Shown piece after piece: positions 1 through 9,612 of a stretch of DNA of 64,000 bases. A program made the translations under genes and the position numbers. The notes beneath the pieces were generated by a model. It made no database searches. It was not told the DNA's origin and saw only the letters and a program-made list of their open reading frames with translations. Numbering within the stretch: the stretch's first letter is position 1; the number at the start of each line of letters is the position of its first letter. This DNA is from Clostridiales bacterium UBA1234 (lineage in GTDB: Bacteria > Bacillota > Clostridia > TANB77 > UBA1234). Location: positions 34,011 through 98,010 of the forward strand of contig DBWQ01000005.1 of the NCBI GenBank assembly GCA_002308995.1, given 5' to 3'.

Positions 1-127
1 CATCTTCTCCTATAATTTGATAAAAGGGAATCACATAAAGTGCTCCCATGATTTTGATCAGTATTAAAAAGATTGAGGTAACAAGTGTCCCTTGTATGAA
101 ACTATTCTTCGTTAATTTTTTACTCAT
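1..127 (-). CDS. N-terminal fragment of a MurJ/SpoVB-like lipid flippase (runs off window)
   Basis: Partial gene; only the first 42 codons are visible. They read MSKKLTKNSFIQGTLV followed by a hydrophobic helix and the stretch IKIMGALYVIPFYQIIG. A basic start, then a helix, then a GxxYxIPxYxIIG pattern is typical of the first membrane segment of MviN/MurJ/SpoVB/YtgP polysaccharide flippases. Its ATG overlaps the stop of the upstream ATP-grasp gene (ATGA at 124-127), so the two are probably translationally coupled. The family moves lipid-linked cell-wall or glycan precursors across the membrane; which substrate applies here cannot be told from 42 residues. Confidence 0.6.
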   Translation of the reverse strand, partial: MSKKLTKNSFIQGTLVTSIFLILIKIMGALYVIPFYQIIGED

Positions 128-1140
128 AGTTTAATCTGCCTCATTTCATCTCCTAAAATATCGGAGATTTGTTTTAGATGACCTACATGTTCATCATTAA
201 ATAAATAATACTGTACAAGCCCATAACTTGGATACTCATTTCCTTCCATAATCACTGGCCCGTTTTTGGTAATGGCAAAGTCCCAACCAACATAACGAAT
301 TTCTGGAACTTCTAATGCTGCTTTTAATGCCATGTCAAACGCTTCTTTCACGTAAGGAATCGTTACCGTATCAAATTTGATTTTACGCATTGGATGCTCC
401 GTATATACATTTGCCACATCATCAATGACTCTACTGCAAATTTTTCCTTCTTCATTTAAACGCATGTAAGCATCATTACAACCAATCGCAATGGCATCAT
501 CGGTATTAATACGAAGAGCATTAGCAAGCATATAGGATTTACCATCTTTCACCAAAGTAACAATTCTAAATGAGTTAACCGCATATGGATTTATTTTATT
601 TAGTTCATCATGTTGCACAATTTCTTCTTCTACCAAGTTTAATTTCTTGTCCTTTAACTCTTGATATAACTTTGCAATGTCATGCTCTTTTACCTTAATT
701 TTTTCAATACCGTGCCCGCCAAAATCCTTTGGAGGTTTTGCAAATACCGTTTCTTTATCACTGACAAATGCTTTAAAATCATCTAGTGTTGAAACTCTTA
801 AATCAATCCAACTTCTGCCGATGTATTTGTTAAAAATCTTATTAAACAATATTTTATCTGACATAGTGGCACGATACTTTGGATCATTTAAATAATTTAA
901 TAATTTATAAAAAGAGGTAGTCGTCACATACGTCTTTTTTTGTTCTTTCGTAAGATTAATATAATCGCCCTTTAGATAATCGGTATAGCCAATACCATAA
1001 CGAGCAAAGTTATATAGCATATCCATTTTTACTTTGAAAGGAGATTTATTGTTTCTTTCGCCAATATCTTTGGCAAGTTTATTTAGTTTATCAAAATTAA
1101 TTTCTTTTATCTTTTTGTACATCATGCGAAACACTGACAT
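124..1140 (-). CDS. Sugar-transfer-associated ATP-grasp protein
   Basis: 338 residues. The C-terminal half carries ATP-grasp hallmarks: an EEEIVQH segment near residue 170, a long central beta region with conserved arginines, and the metal/ATP-binding tail GWDFAITKNGPVIMEGNEYP near residues 285-305. The GWD..G..IxEGN ending is characteristic of the 'sugar-transfer associated ATP-grasp' family (PF14397), found in surface polysaccharide loci. The likely role is ATP-dependent ligation of a carboxylate (amino acid or similar) to a sugar or glycan; the substrate is unknown. The stop overlaps the start of the flippase gene, fitting a surface-glycan context. The family call rests on motif recognition, not on a search. 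Confidence 0.65.
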   Translation of the reverse strand: MSVFRMMYKKIKEINFDKLNKLAKDIGERNNKSPFKVKMDMLYNFARYGIGYTDYLKGDYINLTKEQKKTYVTTTSFYKLLNYLNDPKYRATMSDKILFNKIFNKYIGRSWIDLRVSTLDDFKAFVSDKETVFAKPPKDFGGHGIEKIKVKEHDIAKLYQELKDKKLNLVEEEIVQHDELNKINPYAVNSFRIVTLVKDGKSYMLANALRINTDDAIAIGCNDAYMRLNEEGKICSRVIDDVANVYTEHPMRKIKFDTVTIPYVKEAFDMALKAALEVPEIRYVGWDFAITKNGPVIMEGNEYPSYGLVQYYLFNDEHVGHLKQISDILGDEMRQIKL

Positions 1141-1164
1141 GTGACAATCCTCCTACAATTCATT

Positions 1165-2316
1165 TTACGATATATATACTCTTTCTAATCCTTTTCCTAT
1201 GCTTACCAATGTTTGTTGAATAGTTTCATGTTTTAAGCGACTCATATAGCCAAGTGTTAGGCTCTCCCCCATAATCACAACTTCATCATAAAGTTCAACA
1301 GCATCGTCTACCTCCATAAAACTCATACACATGCATGCATTCCCTACAAAAGGATATTTTTTGGTTCCAATCAGTCCAAAACGATTATGCATATCTGTTC
1401 CAATCCCATCATCATAACCGATTGGCAAAATGGCTATTCTCATATCTCGCTGCACTCTTTCTAAGCCGTAGCCAATGATATCTCCTTTTTTAACACTACG
1501 AATTTCCATCACATTCGTTTTAACCGTCATCGCTGGTTTAAGCGGAAGATGATTACCACGAATCACGGGACTAATATGATCTTTTTTGATTAAAATAGTA
1601 TCTCTTATTTTTAAGGCTTTTTCTTTAAGTGATGTGCCGTATTCTTCAAGAGAGACATCATATCCATATAGCATGGTTCCAATTCTCACCGCATTTTCAA
1701 ATGGAATTTTAGGATGCGCAACCATTGAAAAACTACTACTTAAATGCACCATTGGAATTTTAGACAAATCGATATCGGATGTGATGTCTTGAAATCTTTT
1801 AATTTGATTATCATATTCTTTATCATGAATCCCTGTTGTACCAAAATGGGTATAAATTCCTTCTAACTGAATATTCTCATGTGCCATGATATATTGATAC
1901 ATTTCAAAAAACTCTTCCTTGGTTTTTACGCCCATGCGATTCATGCCGGTATCTAATTTGATATGTACCTTACAATTTAAACTACCGATTACTTTTAAAT
2001 ATGCTAAACTATCAACCGTTAATGTTACTTTATAATCAATAGCGGTGGGTACTAATCCTATATCAATTATCTCCGTACAAAGAATCGGAATAATTTGATA
2101 ATCTTTTCGGATTTGAACCGCTTCATCTAAAGAAGAAACTGCCAAATAATTAATGCCAGCATCTGTTAATGTTTGCACAATACCATATCCATGTCCATAG
2201 GCATTTGCTTTTACCATACCAATATAGTATTGATAATTGTGATACTTTTGAAGAATCGTACTCACGTTATGATGTATATTTTTTAAATTTACTTCTACAT
2301 ATGTTTTTCGAAACAT
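1165..2316 (-). CDS. alr: Alanine racemase
   Basis: PLP enzyme interconverting L- and D-alanine for peptidoglycan; cytosolic. The N-terminal barrel begins RKTYVEVNLKNIHHN and carries the PLP lysine motif MVKANAYGHGYG. HIKLDTGMNRMG and the C-terminal catalytic-tyrosine region (VGTMLYGYD-type motif, then LPIGYDDGIGTD) follow; the last is usually PxGYADG, so this copy is slightly divergent. The reading frame is open to 2346. I place the start at the internal ATG at 2316 (MFRKTYVEVN) because GGAGGG lies about 7 nt upstream and the ten earlier residues match no family sequence. No in-frame CGG codon was found by eye. The gene lies between mutY and the ATP-grasp gene, same strand. Confidence 0.9.
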   Translation of the reverse strand: MFRKTYVEVNLKNIHHNVSTILQKYHNYQYYIGMVKANAYGHGYGIVQTLTDAGINYLAVSSLDEAVQIRKDYQIIPILCTEIIDIGLVPTAIDYKVTLTVDSLAYLKVIGSLNCKVHIKLDTGMNRMGVKTKEEFFEMYQYIMAHENIQLEGIYTHFGTTGIHDKEYDNQIKRFQDITSDIDLSKIPMVHLSSSFSMVAHPKIPFENAVRIGTMLYGYDVSLEEYGTSLKEKALKIRDTILIKKDHISPVIRGNHLPLKPAMTVKTNVMEIRSVKKGDIIGYGLERVQRDMRIAILPIGYDDGIGTDMHNRFGLIGTKKYPFVGNACMCMSFMEVDDAVELYDEVVIMGESLTLGYMSRLKHETIQQTLVSIGKGLERVYIS

Positions 2317-2418
2317 GAAAAATCCCTCCAACATATCGTAATCCACGACACCATTATAATGATAATGACGAATTTTGTAAATATTTGTTTGACAATTTCC
2401 ACACGAATAGGGTTTTCC

Positions 2419-3456
2419 CTAAATATGCGCAAGTATTTTTTGGAAAGCTGTTGGGAGTGCATATTTGCTTTCTAATTCTTCGGGAGATGCCCACAAAAAG
2501 CCTTCGCTTTCTTTTTCTACCAATACTTGGTAACCTTTCATGTACCAATCTATATGGGTAAAAACGTGCTTTACGTCTTTGATGTACTTGATTTTAGTAT
2601 CCTTTAAATTCCATTTTTGGATAACTTGCTTCATTTCTTTTTCTGTTAAAAAGCCTTCGACATTTGGCAATTGATACATCCCAGAAAGAAGTCCTTTATG
2701 CGTTCTTTTTTCTAATGCAATTTTTCCGTCTGGTGTTATCATGATAAACACTGTTTTTTCTTCTTGTTTGCGTTTGACCTTTTTGATACGAACTGGGATT
2801 TCTTCTGTCAAATCATGGGCATAGGCATAACAGCTTTGATGAATTGGGCAATTTTTGCAATCTGGCACACCACTTGGTATACAGATTGTTTCTCCAAGTT
2901 CCATTAAGCCCTCATTAAAATCTCCTGACTCTTCTGGCATGATTTTGATAAGCATTTCCTCTACTTCTTTTTTGGTTTCTGGTAATAACACATCTTTTTT
3001 ACTGCCGATGATACGTGAGATTACACGAAGCACATTGCCATCTACTGCTGTTACTTTTTCATTAAAACAGATGGATCCAATTGCTCCTGCTGTATAATCA
3101 CCAATTCCTGGAAGCTTTCTTCTTTCTGCAAAGTGCTCTGGCATATTTCCCTCATATTCTTCCATGATTTGAATGGCTGCCTTTTTTAAATTACGCGCAC
3201 GACTATAGTATCCCAAACCTTCCCAAAGTTTTAATAAATCTTCCTCGTCAATTTGAGAAAGTGATTGGATATTAGGTAATATGTTCATAAAGCGGGCATA
3301 ATACTCTTTGACTGCTTCAATTCTAGTTTGTTGAAGCATGATTTCAGATATCCATACATGATATGGATTTTTATCTTTTCTCCATGGAAGCATACGTTTA
3401 TTGTTTTGATACCATTTTAGTAATGGTTCGACAATTGGCTTTAATTCTTGTTTCAT
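2419..3456 (-). CDS. mutY: A/G-specific adenine DNA glycosylase
   Basis: 345 residues, normal family length. MutY removes adenine mispaired with 8-oxoguanine. Residues 1-40 contain LPWRKDKNPYHVWISEIMLQQTR with the catalytic glutamate region. The helix-hairpin-helix LPGIGDYTAGAI is near residue 118, followed by the catalytic-aspartate motif AVDGNVLRV. The 4Fe-4S cluster cysteines appear as C-x6-C-x2-C-x5-C around residues 195-212. A C-terminal NUDIX-like 8-oxoG recognition domain (VFIMITPDGKIALEKR) occupies about 235-345. It lies downstream of the A2M gene on the same strand with about 110 nt between. No sign of damage. Confidence 0.93.
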   Translation of the reverse strand: MKQELKPIVEPLLKWYQNNKRMLPWRKDKNPYHVWISEIMLQQTRIEAVKEYYARFMNILPNIQSLSQIDEEDLLKLWEGLGYYSRARNLKKAAIQIMEEYEGNMPEHFAERRKLPGIGDYTAGAIGSICFNEKVTAVDGNVLRVISRIIGSKKDVLLPETKKEVEEMLIKIMPEESGDFNEGLMELGETICIPSGVPDCKNCPIHQSCYAYAHDLTEEIPVRIKKVKRKQEEKTVFIMITPDGKIALEKRTHKGLLSGMYQLPNVEGFLTEKEMKQVIQKWNLKDTKIKYIKDVKHVFTHIDWYMKGYQVLVEKESEGFLWASPEELESKYALPTAFQKILAHI

Positions 3457-3501
3457 TATTTCTCCTTCTTATGATGAGCAATGCTCAACCGCTACGAGTA
3501 A

Positions 3502-3525
3502 GGGAGCGACGAGAGTGTCGCTCCC
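3502..3525. terminator. Strong hairpin between A2M and mutY
   Basis: Perfect 9-bp stem (GGGAGCGAC / GTCGCTCCC) with a 6-nt loop, 40-60 nt beyond the A2M stop. No long U-run follows on either strand, so it may be a weak terminator or a 3'-end protecting hairpin rather than a classical intrinsic terminator. Confidence 0.4.
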
Positions 3526-3566
3526 TATATTCATGATTGTTTCGCTACGAATCATTTCGTCAATAC

Positions 3567-6500
3567 TTACTTTTGAATACCATCTATTAATTCATTGTTG
3601 TTTTGAAGTAAGATGGTTCCTGGTTCAAATTGTTCTCCTCCATTAGTAACTCTTGCACGATAGGTTAATACAGATTTTGTTTCAGAAGCATTATATTTTG
3701 GATCATAAGGATTCCAAAAACCAATGGTTAGCTTTTGTCCATTTTGATTTCTTAAATATCCAGCATGGCTCTCACCATATAGATACTCAACAAAAGCCAT
3801 ATTATTTGGAATAGCATCTTCAACTTTGCATCCATATTTGATACCATCTTCATATAGTTTTTTATTATCAATTGTAATGGTTACTGTTACAATCTCGCCT
3901 TCTTTTGCATTGTCTTTGCTGTACTTTTTAGAAACAATATAGCCTTTCTTTGGTACATTTTCAAACTCGACTGGTTTATATTGCTCTAACATGAAGGAAA
4001 GATTATCTGTCATAGAGACTACCTTTATCGTATCTTTTCGAGAAATTAATTTTCTAGTAAATCCTATGCCTTTTACTTCAATTTCTTCTTCTGTTCCGTT
4101 AATGTTTAGTTTTAGTAAACCTTTTTTGTAGTTTTTTGCTACTGCATTTTGAATGTAGTATAGTTTCACAAAATCACGATGTTCTGGCAAAGCATCCTTA
4201 CTTAAATAATTGGTATATAACGCTTCGCGTTCTTTTAAGTTTAGTTTGATAGCTAAGATTACTTTTAGTTCGTATTCAATCTCGTCGTTTTCTGTAATGC
4301 TTTCTGATACGATTTCATAGAGTTCTTCCGCCTCATCGAAAGAGCCAATATCGGCAAAAGCAAGGGCTAAATATAATACTTGTTCTTTAGTATAGTTTTT
4401 CGTATCTTTTAGCATGGTTTCTTTGGCATTTCTTAGTTCTACGAGACTTGCTTGATCGATATTCACTTTTGCCCACAGCATTGCCTCTTCTCCAAGCTTG
4501 TTTTCGATTTTATCTAGAATATCGTCATTATATATTTCAAGCGACTTAGTAGCAAGCATACGAAGTGCCAAACGAGCATCATCAGAACTATTCTTCATAA
4601 CCTTGAAAATGTTCTTATCTGCTTCATATTCATACTCTCTGACGTAATCAAATTCTATGCCATTACATAGATTGTTTAAAATTCTGGAAGCTTCTTTTGC
4701 AATAATTCTAGAATCATTTCTATCAGCAAAGTATAAACCAGATAATTCAAAGATTGTTGGTAATACTTTTTCCAAGTCTTTATTGACAATATATAAGTAC
4801 CCTTTTGGAGAAACGATAGAAATAGTATCTCCATTTTTCAAAATAATGCTTTCTCTTAAAGTAGCGTCTAATAAGCTTTCGGCTACTTCAAACTCATCTA
4901 CTAGACTATCTTTGTTATTTTCGCAAGTACCTGTCAATCTAATTTGATAGATTCCCTTCTCCTCAATTGGTTTTTGTACTTGGTAAGATAGCACTTCATT
5001 TGCTCTAGTTTGAATGGTATCTTGTTCTAATACTTGGCCATTTTGGTCTAATATTTCAACCAAGATTTCAGCCTCTTTGCCACTACTTACCTTTGAAAAA
5101 CTCTTGACATTAAAGGCAAATTTTTCGCCAACTAAATATCTATCTTTATGATTGGTTGTGACATAAAAGTCTTTGCTTACTTTTATCTTTTGGGTATCTT
5201 CTTTTGCTTTAAAGTCTTTCGAAATCGCTTGAGCCGTTACGGTCCATTCTGTAATATTATCTGGAAGTTTCACTCTTATTTCTGCATTTCCATTTTCATC
5301 TGTCACTACGCTTTCAAAGAAAGCAGTTACTTTAAGAATTTCTCTAAGGCTTTCACTTTCTCCGCCACCATCTCCAGCGCCAAGCCCCATAGCGGATTCT
5401 TCCACAGAATCTGTTGCGCTCATTGGTGCGGCACTATTGGTTGCAAACCCTTTGGTAATGCCACGATTTCCATTGGTTGATGGTGCAATTGAATAATGAT
5501 TATATAAAGAATCGATAATAAAGGTATCTACCTTTCCATTGGCATCAATATAGGCAGAATCTAATGCAGCCAAGTTCACTCCTGCTTTTACGCCTTCGCC
5601 TTTACTTGTTACTTTTATCTTTATGACTGCTTCTTCACTTGGTAGGTAAACTTCTTTATCAAATGTAATCTCCATATCCAAAGAAAGTGCTTCTTGGCAA
5701 AGTGAAATCTGAGTGGAAGGATACCACATATAATCCATATAACGAGAACTTGCATAATACACCATATTAGAAGCCGTTGGTGAGTATGTCTTTATAGAAT
5801 CATACATAAGGGTGTATGTCACTACATTTGCTCCCATTTCTTCAGTAAAGGTAAAGTGCGGCGCTTCTCCTTGATGATGATAGATTTCATTACCCGCTAC
5901 CGATACCACTAATGTATAAAAATCAAACATCGAGTAATCATTAATTCTGCGTCCTTGATTATCTGACAAATAAAAGTAGACTTCATCTCCCACCTTTAAC
6001 GCATCATTGGTATCGTAACGTAGTGTATAGGTTAATTCATCATTAATCATTGGGGCAACTTCTTCCACCTCTTCGACCTCTGTGGTGGAAGCAAGTGTTT
6101 TATAAGTACCGCCATAAATTCTTCCATCATAATTCAAAGCAAGTTCTTTTCCTGTGTCTGTTATTAAGTACGCATAAAACTCGTAATAAGAATGAATATC
6201 ATCACGATGTTTTGGAAGTGTATAACTTCCTTTACCATCTGTCATCGTCACAGTAAACTGTTTATCATACTCTGGCTCTGCTACTCTGTCATAGCGATAC
6301 TGTTCTTCCATTTCCTTGGTGTATGGGTTATACTCTCTTCCTGTCACGGTTTTCACTGTTTTATATGCTTTAGCAACAACTTTAATGCTATCATTTGCTG
6401 GTGTTTCTTTATCCAGTGATAAGTATTCCTCAAACGATAAGTGATACTGTTTATCCTCTAGTACATATTTGTTTTCTCCTGTTGCATAGTGTTTATATGG

Positions 6501-8537
6501 ATATACTGTTAAATAAAGTGATTCTTGCTCGCCATCCATATAAGAATTGACTACATTAATCCAAACATTTTCTGGAGTAATATTGGTCTTACTACTACTT
6601 GTGGCAAGTGGTACTTTAATCTCACCATTTCCCTCTGTATCTGTTTTGGTACTGCCTTTTTGTCTTTGCACATTTCTACTGTAATCATTAATTTCAAAAG
6701 TAAATTCTACATCATTAAGTGGTGTGCCATCATACGTACTGGCTCCCAAATTGATGATTCCCGTTTCTCCATTAATATACTCTCTTCTTTCAGGCTCAAC
6801 GGAAATTTGATACTGCTTCATCTCATAGTTTTGTACACGAATATACCTTGTACTGTATTCTTCATTATTGGCAACAATGGTAGCCGTTATATATGCTTCA
6901 TCATTGACGTTATTGATTTCGAATTCGGTTTCAAAAGTACCAACTTCTGAAAGTGTTAGTGGAATTTCAGCAAGAACATCCTCTTCGCTTGCCTTAATTC
7001 TTAATAGTGCATGATCAATAGTCGCTTTACGGTTTCGAATATAGCCCCAAAAATGAATTGTTTCTCCTACTTTATAGACATTTCTATCCATATATAAATA
7101 GCTATTATCAAATCTTCTTATTGATGTCAAAGGATTTTCAGAGTCATCCTCTGTATAAACTTGATTGGTAATATCAATCACGAATGGTGTATTGCCATTT
7201 TTAAATTCTACATAGTGAAACTCTTCTTTTAAGCTTGCTAGATTCTTTTGAAAATCTTCTATATAAAGCACACCATTATTGTTCGTCGTTCCCAATTTTT
7301 CGTTGTTTAAATAAACATCCACTGCATTATTCGTATTGTTTTTTCCTTTATATAAAATCATGATGTTTTGGTTAGAAAGAACAGAGCAAGTGGCAGAAGC
7401 CTCATTTACTTGAAATAGAAATGCACTATTTCTTCCATTTATCGTTAATAGTACTAAATAATATCCCTCTTCATCAATCACAAGATTGGACTCTATAGGA
7501 TAGTTTTCAGAATAGTAATAACGATTCTTTGCTTTTGCTTCTTGATAATGGTTTTGTATTTCTTCTTTTAAATCTTTTTGGTAAACAGGACTATACTTTT
7601 TCCATTCTTCTAATTCTTCAATGGTTTCGTTTTCATTTAATTTTTGCATGATGTCAAGATACTTTTCCTTAGAGGGAAGTTTATGAATTTCCACATTTGC
7701 ATCTTCAATCGTTAATGTTTTATTCATATTCACATAGGTACTTAAATTAAGTGTGATAGGAGTGCCTGGACGATAACGATTTAGCATAGTTAAGTTAGCA
7801 GAAAAATCTGATTCTTCATTATTTTGAATCGAAAACTTGAAAGTATATTCTTCTTTTAATTCATTTCCTTCTGTATCTTTAAGACCTTCTTTAATGGTAA
7901 TTGTATACGTTTTTCCAACTTCAAAACGTTCTTCTGGTTCAAAGCGATAATCATAACCGTATGCTTTTTTAAACTGCCCTTTGATTTTTGGCTCGATAGA
8001 AATATAATCTTGAATTTTTTGTTTATCATCTAACAAGCTATTAAATGCAATTTCTGGGACACCAGTTTCTTCTAAATAGGAATTGTTTTGTGGATATGTG
8101 TAATCAATGCCAAATATTTTTTCAGTTTGGAATGCCCATTTTTTGGTGCCTTCTGTTGTTTTTTCGATTACATTATATACTTGATCTTCTTCTAGTTCGT
8201 TCGTTGTTTTGATTTGATAGTACTTGGTATTAATTTTGGTAATTTCATATTCTGCTTTTGGTTTAAGACTAAATGTGTTAGCTACGTATTCTTCCGTCAC
8301 ATCTTTTTGGAATTTTAAATCAAAACATGCTTTGACAGGTATTTTGCTATCTACTTCTTGGCTAGAAGAAACTTCCACTTCAGATTGTTTGTCAAATACT
8401 ATTTTTTCAGCTGCTACGTCTACCACTTTTCCTTGGTTTGTGATATCACCTGTTTTACTCCCTTTCGAGTTGTGAATTAGTAATCCTATGATTACGCATA
8501 GTGCCACCACAATAACTACTCTTAACCCCTTTTTCAT
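3567..8537 (-). CDS. Alpha-2-macroglobulin-family surface protein lacking the thioester
   Basis: 1656 residues, extracellular and membrane-anchored by one N-terminal helix (residues about 5-24). Two bacterial Ig-like (Big_5-type) domains follow. An MG2-type region lies near residue 485 (YMDRNVYKVGETIHFWG), with further MG domains, the A2M_N_2/bait-adjacent block near 955 (FDKEVYLPSEEAVIKI), and the A2M signature near 1066-1110 (KLPDNITEWTVTAQAIS). The region equivalent to the thioester (about residue 1255) reads LPTIFELSGLYFADRND, so the CxEQ motif is absent. A helical TED-like and C-terminal receptor-like region follow. Bacterial A2Ms act as protease traps; without a thioester covalent capture is not expected. 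Last gene of the vWA-XpaC-SBP-TelA operon. No in-frame CGG among its codons by eye. Confidence 0.85.
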   Translation of the reverse strand: MKKGLRVVIVVALCVIIGLLIHNSKGSKTGDITNQGKVVDVAAEKIVFDKQSEVEVSSSQEVDSKIPVKACFDLKFQKDVTEEYVANTFSLKPKAEYEITKINTKYYQIKTTNELEEDQVYNVIEKTTEGTKKWAFQTEKIFGIDYTYPQNNSYLEETGVPEIAFNSLLDDKQKIQDYISIEPKIKGQFKKAYGYDYRFEPEERFEVGKTYTITIKEGLKDTEGNELKEEYTFKFSIQNNEESDFSANLTMLNRYRPGTPITLNLSTYVNMNKTLTIEDANVEIHKLPSKEKYLDIMQKLNENETIEELEEWKKYSPVYQKDLKEEIQNHYQEAKAKNRYYYSENYPIESNLVIDEEGYYLVLLTINGRNSAFLFQVNEASATCSVLSNQNIMILYKGKNNTNNAVDVYLNNEKLGTTNNNGVLYIEDFQKNLASLKEEFHYVEFKNGNTPFVIDITNQVYTEDDSENPLTSIRRFDNSYLYMDRNVYKVGETIHFWGYIRNRKATIDHALLRIKASEEDVLAEIPLTLSEVGTFETEFEINNVNDEAYITATIVANNEEYSTRYIRVQNYEMKQYQISVEPERREYINGETGIINLGASTYDGTPLNDVEFTFEINDYSRNVQRQKGSTKTDTEGNGEIKVPLATSSSKTNITPENVWINVVNSYMDGEQESLYLTVYPYKHYATGENKYVLEDKQYHLSFEEYLSLDKETPANDSIKVVAKAYKTVKTVTGREYNPYTKEMEEQYRYDRVAEPEYDKQFTVTMTDGKGSYTLPKHRDDIHSYYEFYAYLITDTGKELALNYDGRIYGGTYKTLASTTEVEEVEEVAPMINDELTYTLRYDTNDALKVGDEVYFYLSDNQGRRINDYSMFDFYTLVVSVAGNEIYHHQGEAPHFTFTEEMGANVVTYTLMYDSIKTYSPTASNMVYYASSRYMDYMWYPSTQISLCQEALSLDMEITFDKEVYLPSEEAVIKIKVTSKGEGVKAGVNLAALDSAYIDANGKVDTFIIDSLYNHYSIAPSTNGNRGITKGFATNSAAPMSATDSVEESAMGLGAGDGGGESESLREILKVTAFFESVVTDENGNAEIRVKLPDNITEWTVTAQAISKDFKAKEDTQKIKVSKDFYVTTNHKDRYLVGEKFAFNVKSFSKVSSGKEAEILVEILDQNGQVLEQDTIQTRANEVLSYQVQKPIEEKGIYQIRLTGTCENNKDSLVDEFEVAESLLDATLRESIILKNGDTISIVSPKGYLYIVNKDLEKVLPTIFELSGLYFADRNDSRIIAKEASRILNNLCNGIEFDYVREYEYEADKNIFKVMKNSSDDARLALRMLATKSLEIYNDDILDKIENKLGEEAMLWAKVNIDQASLVELRNAKETMLKDTKNYTKEQVLYLALAFADIGSFDEAEELYEIVSESITENDEIEYELKVILAIKLNLKEREALYTNYLSKDALPEHRDFVKLYYIQNAVAKNYKKGLLKLNINGTEEEIEVKGIGFTRKLISRKDTIKVVSMTDNLSFMLEQYKPVEFENVPKKGYIVSKKYSKDNAKEGEIVTVTITIDNKKLYEDGIKYGCKVEDAIPNNMAFVEYLYGESHAGYLRNQNGQKLTIGFWNPYDPKYNASETKSVLTYRARVTNGGEQFEPGTILLQNNNELIDGIQK

Positions 8538-8566
8538 CTTTTTTCCTCCTTCACGTGAATCGTATA

Positions 8567-9598
8567 TTATTCACTCTTCACTTCTATCTCTGGCATAGTA
8601 TCTTCTAGTTCTTTCTCAAATTTTGAAAGGTCTTCTTCCGTTTGTTTTCCTTTTTCACCCAAGCTAATTACTTCTTCTAATGCTTTTAATACCTGCTGAT
8701 TTGATTTTTGAAGTACTTCAAAATCCATCATTTCTTTTTGCTTGCTCCCTATTTCTAGTGCCATCATCACTTCGTTTTTCCACAATGGAATGGTCGTTAC
8801 CAGTGAGCTTTGCACTTTTTCAGCAATTTCTGCTTGATTATCTTTTAATAATCTCATTTGTGGTTCCATTTGTAATGACACTACTCTTGTCATTTTTAAA
8901 TCATAGATCCTTTTTTCTAATCTACGAATGACACTTTCTAAATTTTGCACCTTAGCACTGTCTATTAATTCTTTGGTTTCTTTTGTTTTTTCTTTTAGAA
9001 GAGACAATTCTTTGAAAAGTTCTTCCAGTTTTTTTTCTCCTGCAATAATATATAAAGAAATCTCTTTTAAATTGGCAAGATTTTTTTGAGATAGTTTTTC
9101 GAGTATTTGAACTTCTTTCAACATTTGAATTCTGTGTTCTTTTAGCCTCTTTTCTATTTGTTCAACATCACTTTGTGTTTTCTGATATTGATGAAGAATC
9201 CTATTGATTTTGCTTTTATCCTTATGAAAAAATTGGAGTCGTTTCATCTGGCTTTGTTCTTTCACTTCTTGATGAAAGCCTTTGATCTTTCCTACTAATT
9301 CTTCAAGCAATTCTCCGATGGTTTTAATCTCTTTTGTCTCGAGTTCGTCTAAAATACTGTCGGCAAACTTTGCAATTCTCATTTGTGGTCCAGATCCAAA
9401 CTGCAAAACCTCCATTTGAGAAAAATGCTTCATCTCTTTGACATATTCATCAATGGCTTCTTGCTCTTTTGGTGTTAACATATCATAATGAATCGTCTGT
9501 TCTATCAAGTCATTATCCACATTTGCGGAACCACCTAGTATTTTCAAAACTTCATTTTCTTGAAGCTCGGTTTCTGCTTTCAATTCAATATTTGCCAT
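8567..9598 (-). CDS. TelA/KlaA-family 'toxic anion resistance' protein
   Basis: About 343 residues, almost entirely helical and charged, with long coiled coils. The segments GSGPQMRIAKFADSILDEL, GFHQEVKEQ (normally a conserved 'LGGFFKKA/FFRK'-like region), ISLYIIAGEKKL and VVSLQMEPQMRLLKDNQ fit the TelA family (PF05816; B. subtilis YaaN). The biochemical role is unproven; the family is linked to tellurite and cell-envelope stress resistance and usually sits beside xpaC, as it does here two genes away. The start at 9598 (MANIELKA) has GAGGG 8 nt upstream; a GTG two codons earlier is an alternative. It is 14 nt from the solute-binding gene upstream and about 30 nt from the A2M downstream, so one operon. 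Confidence 0.8.
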   Translation of the reverse strand: MANIELKAETELQENEVLKILGGSANVDNDLIEQTIHYDMLTPKEQEAIDEYVKEMKHFSQMEVLQFGSGPQMRIAKFADSILDELETKEIKTIGELLEELVGKIKGFHQEVKEQSQMKRLQFFHKDKSKINRILHQYQKTQSDVEQIEKRLKEHRIQMLKEVQILEKLSQKNLANLKEISLYIIAGEKKLEELFKELSLLKEKTKETKELIDSAKVQNLESVIRRLEKRIYDLKMTRVVSLQMEPQMRLLKDNQAEIAEKVQSSLVTTIPLWKNEVMMALEIGSKQKEMMDFEVLQKSNQQVLKALEEVISLGEKGKQTEEDLSKFEKELEDTMPEIEVKSE

Positions 9599-9612
9599 TT
9601 TCACACCCTCAT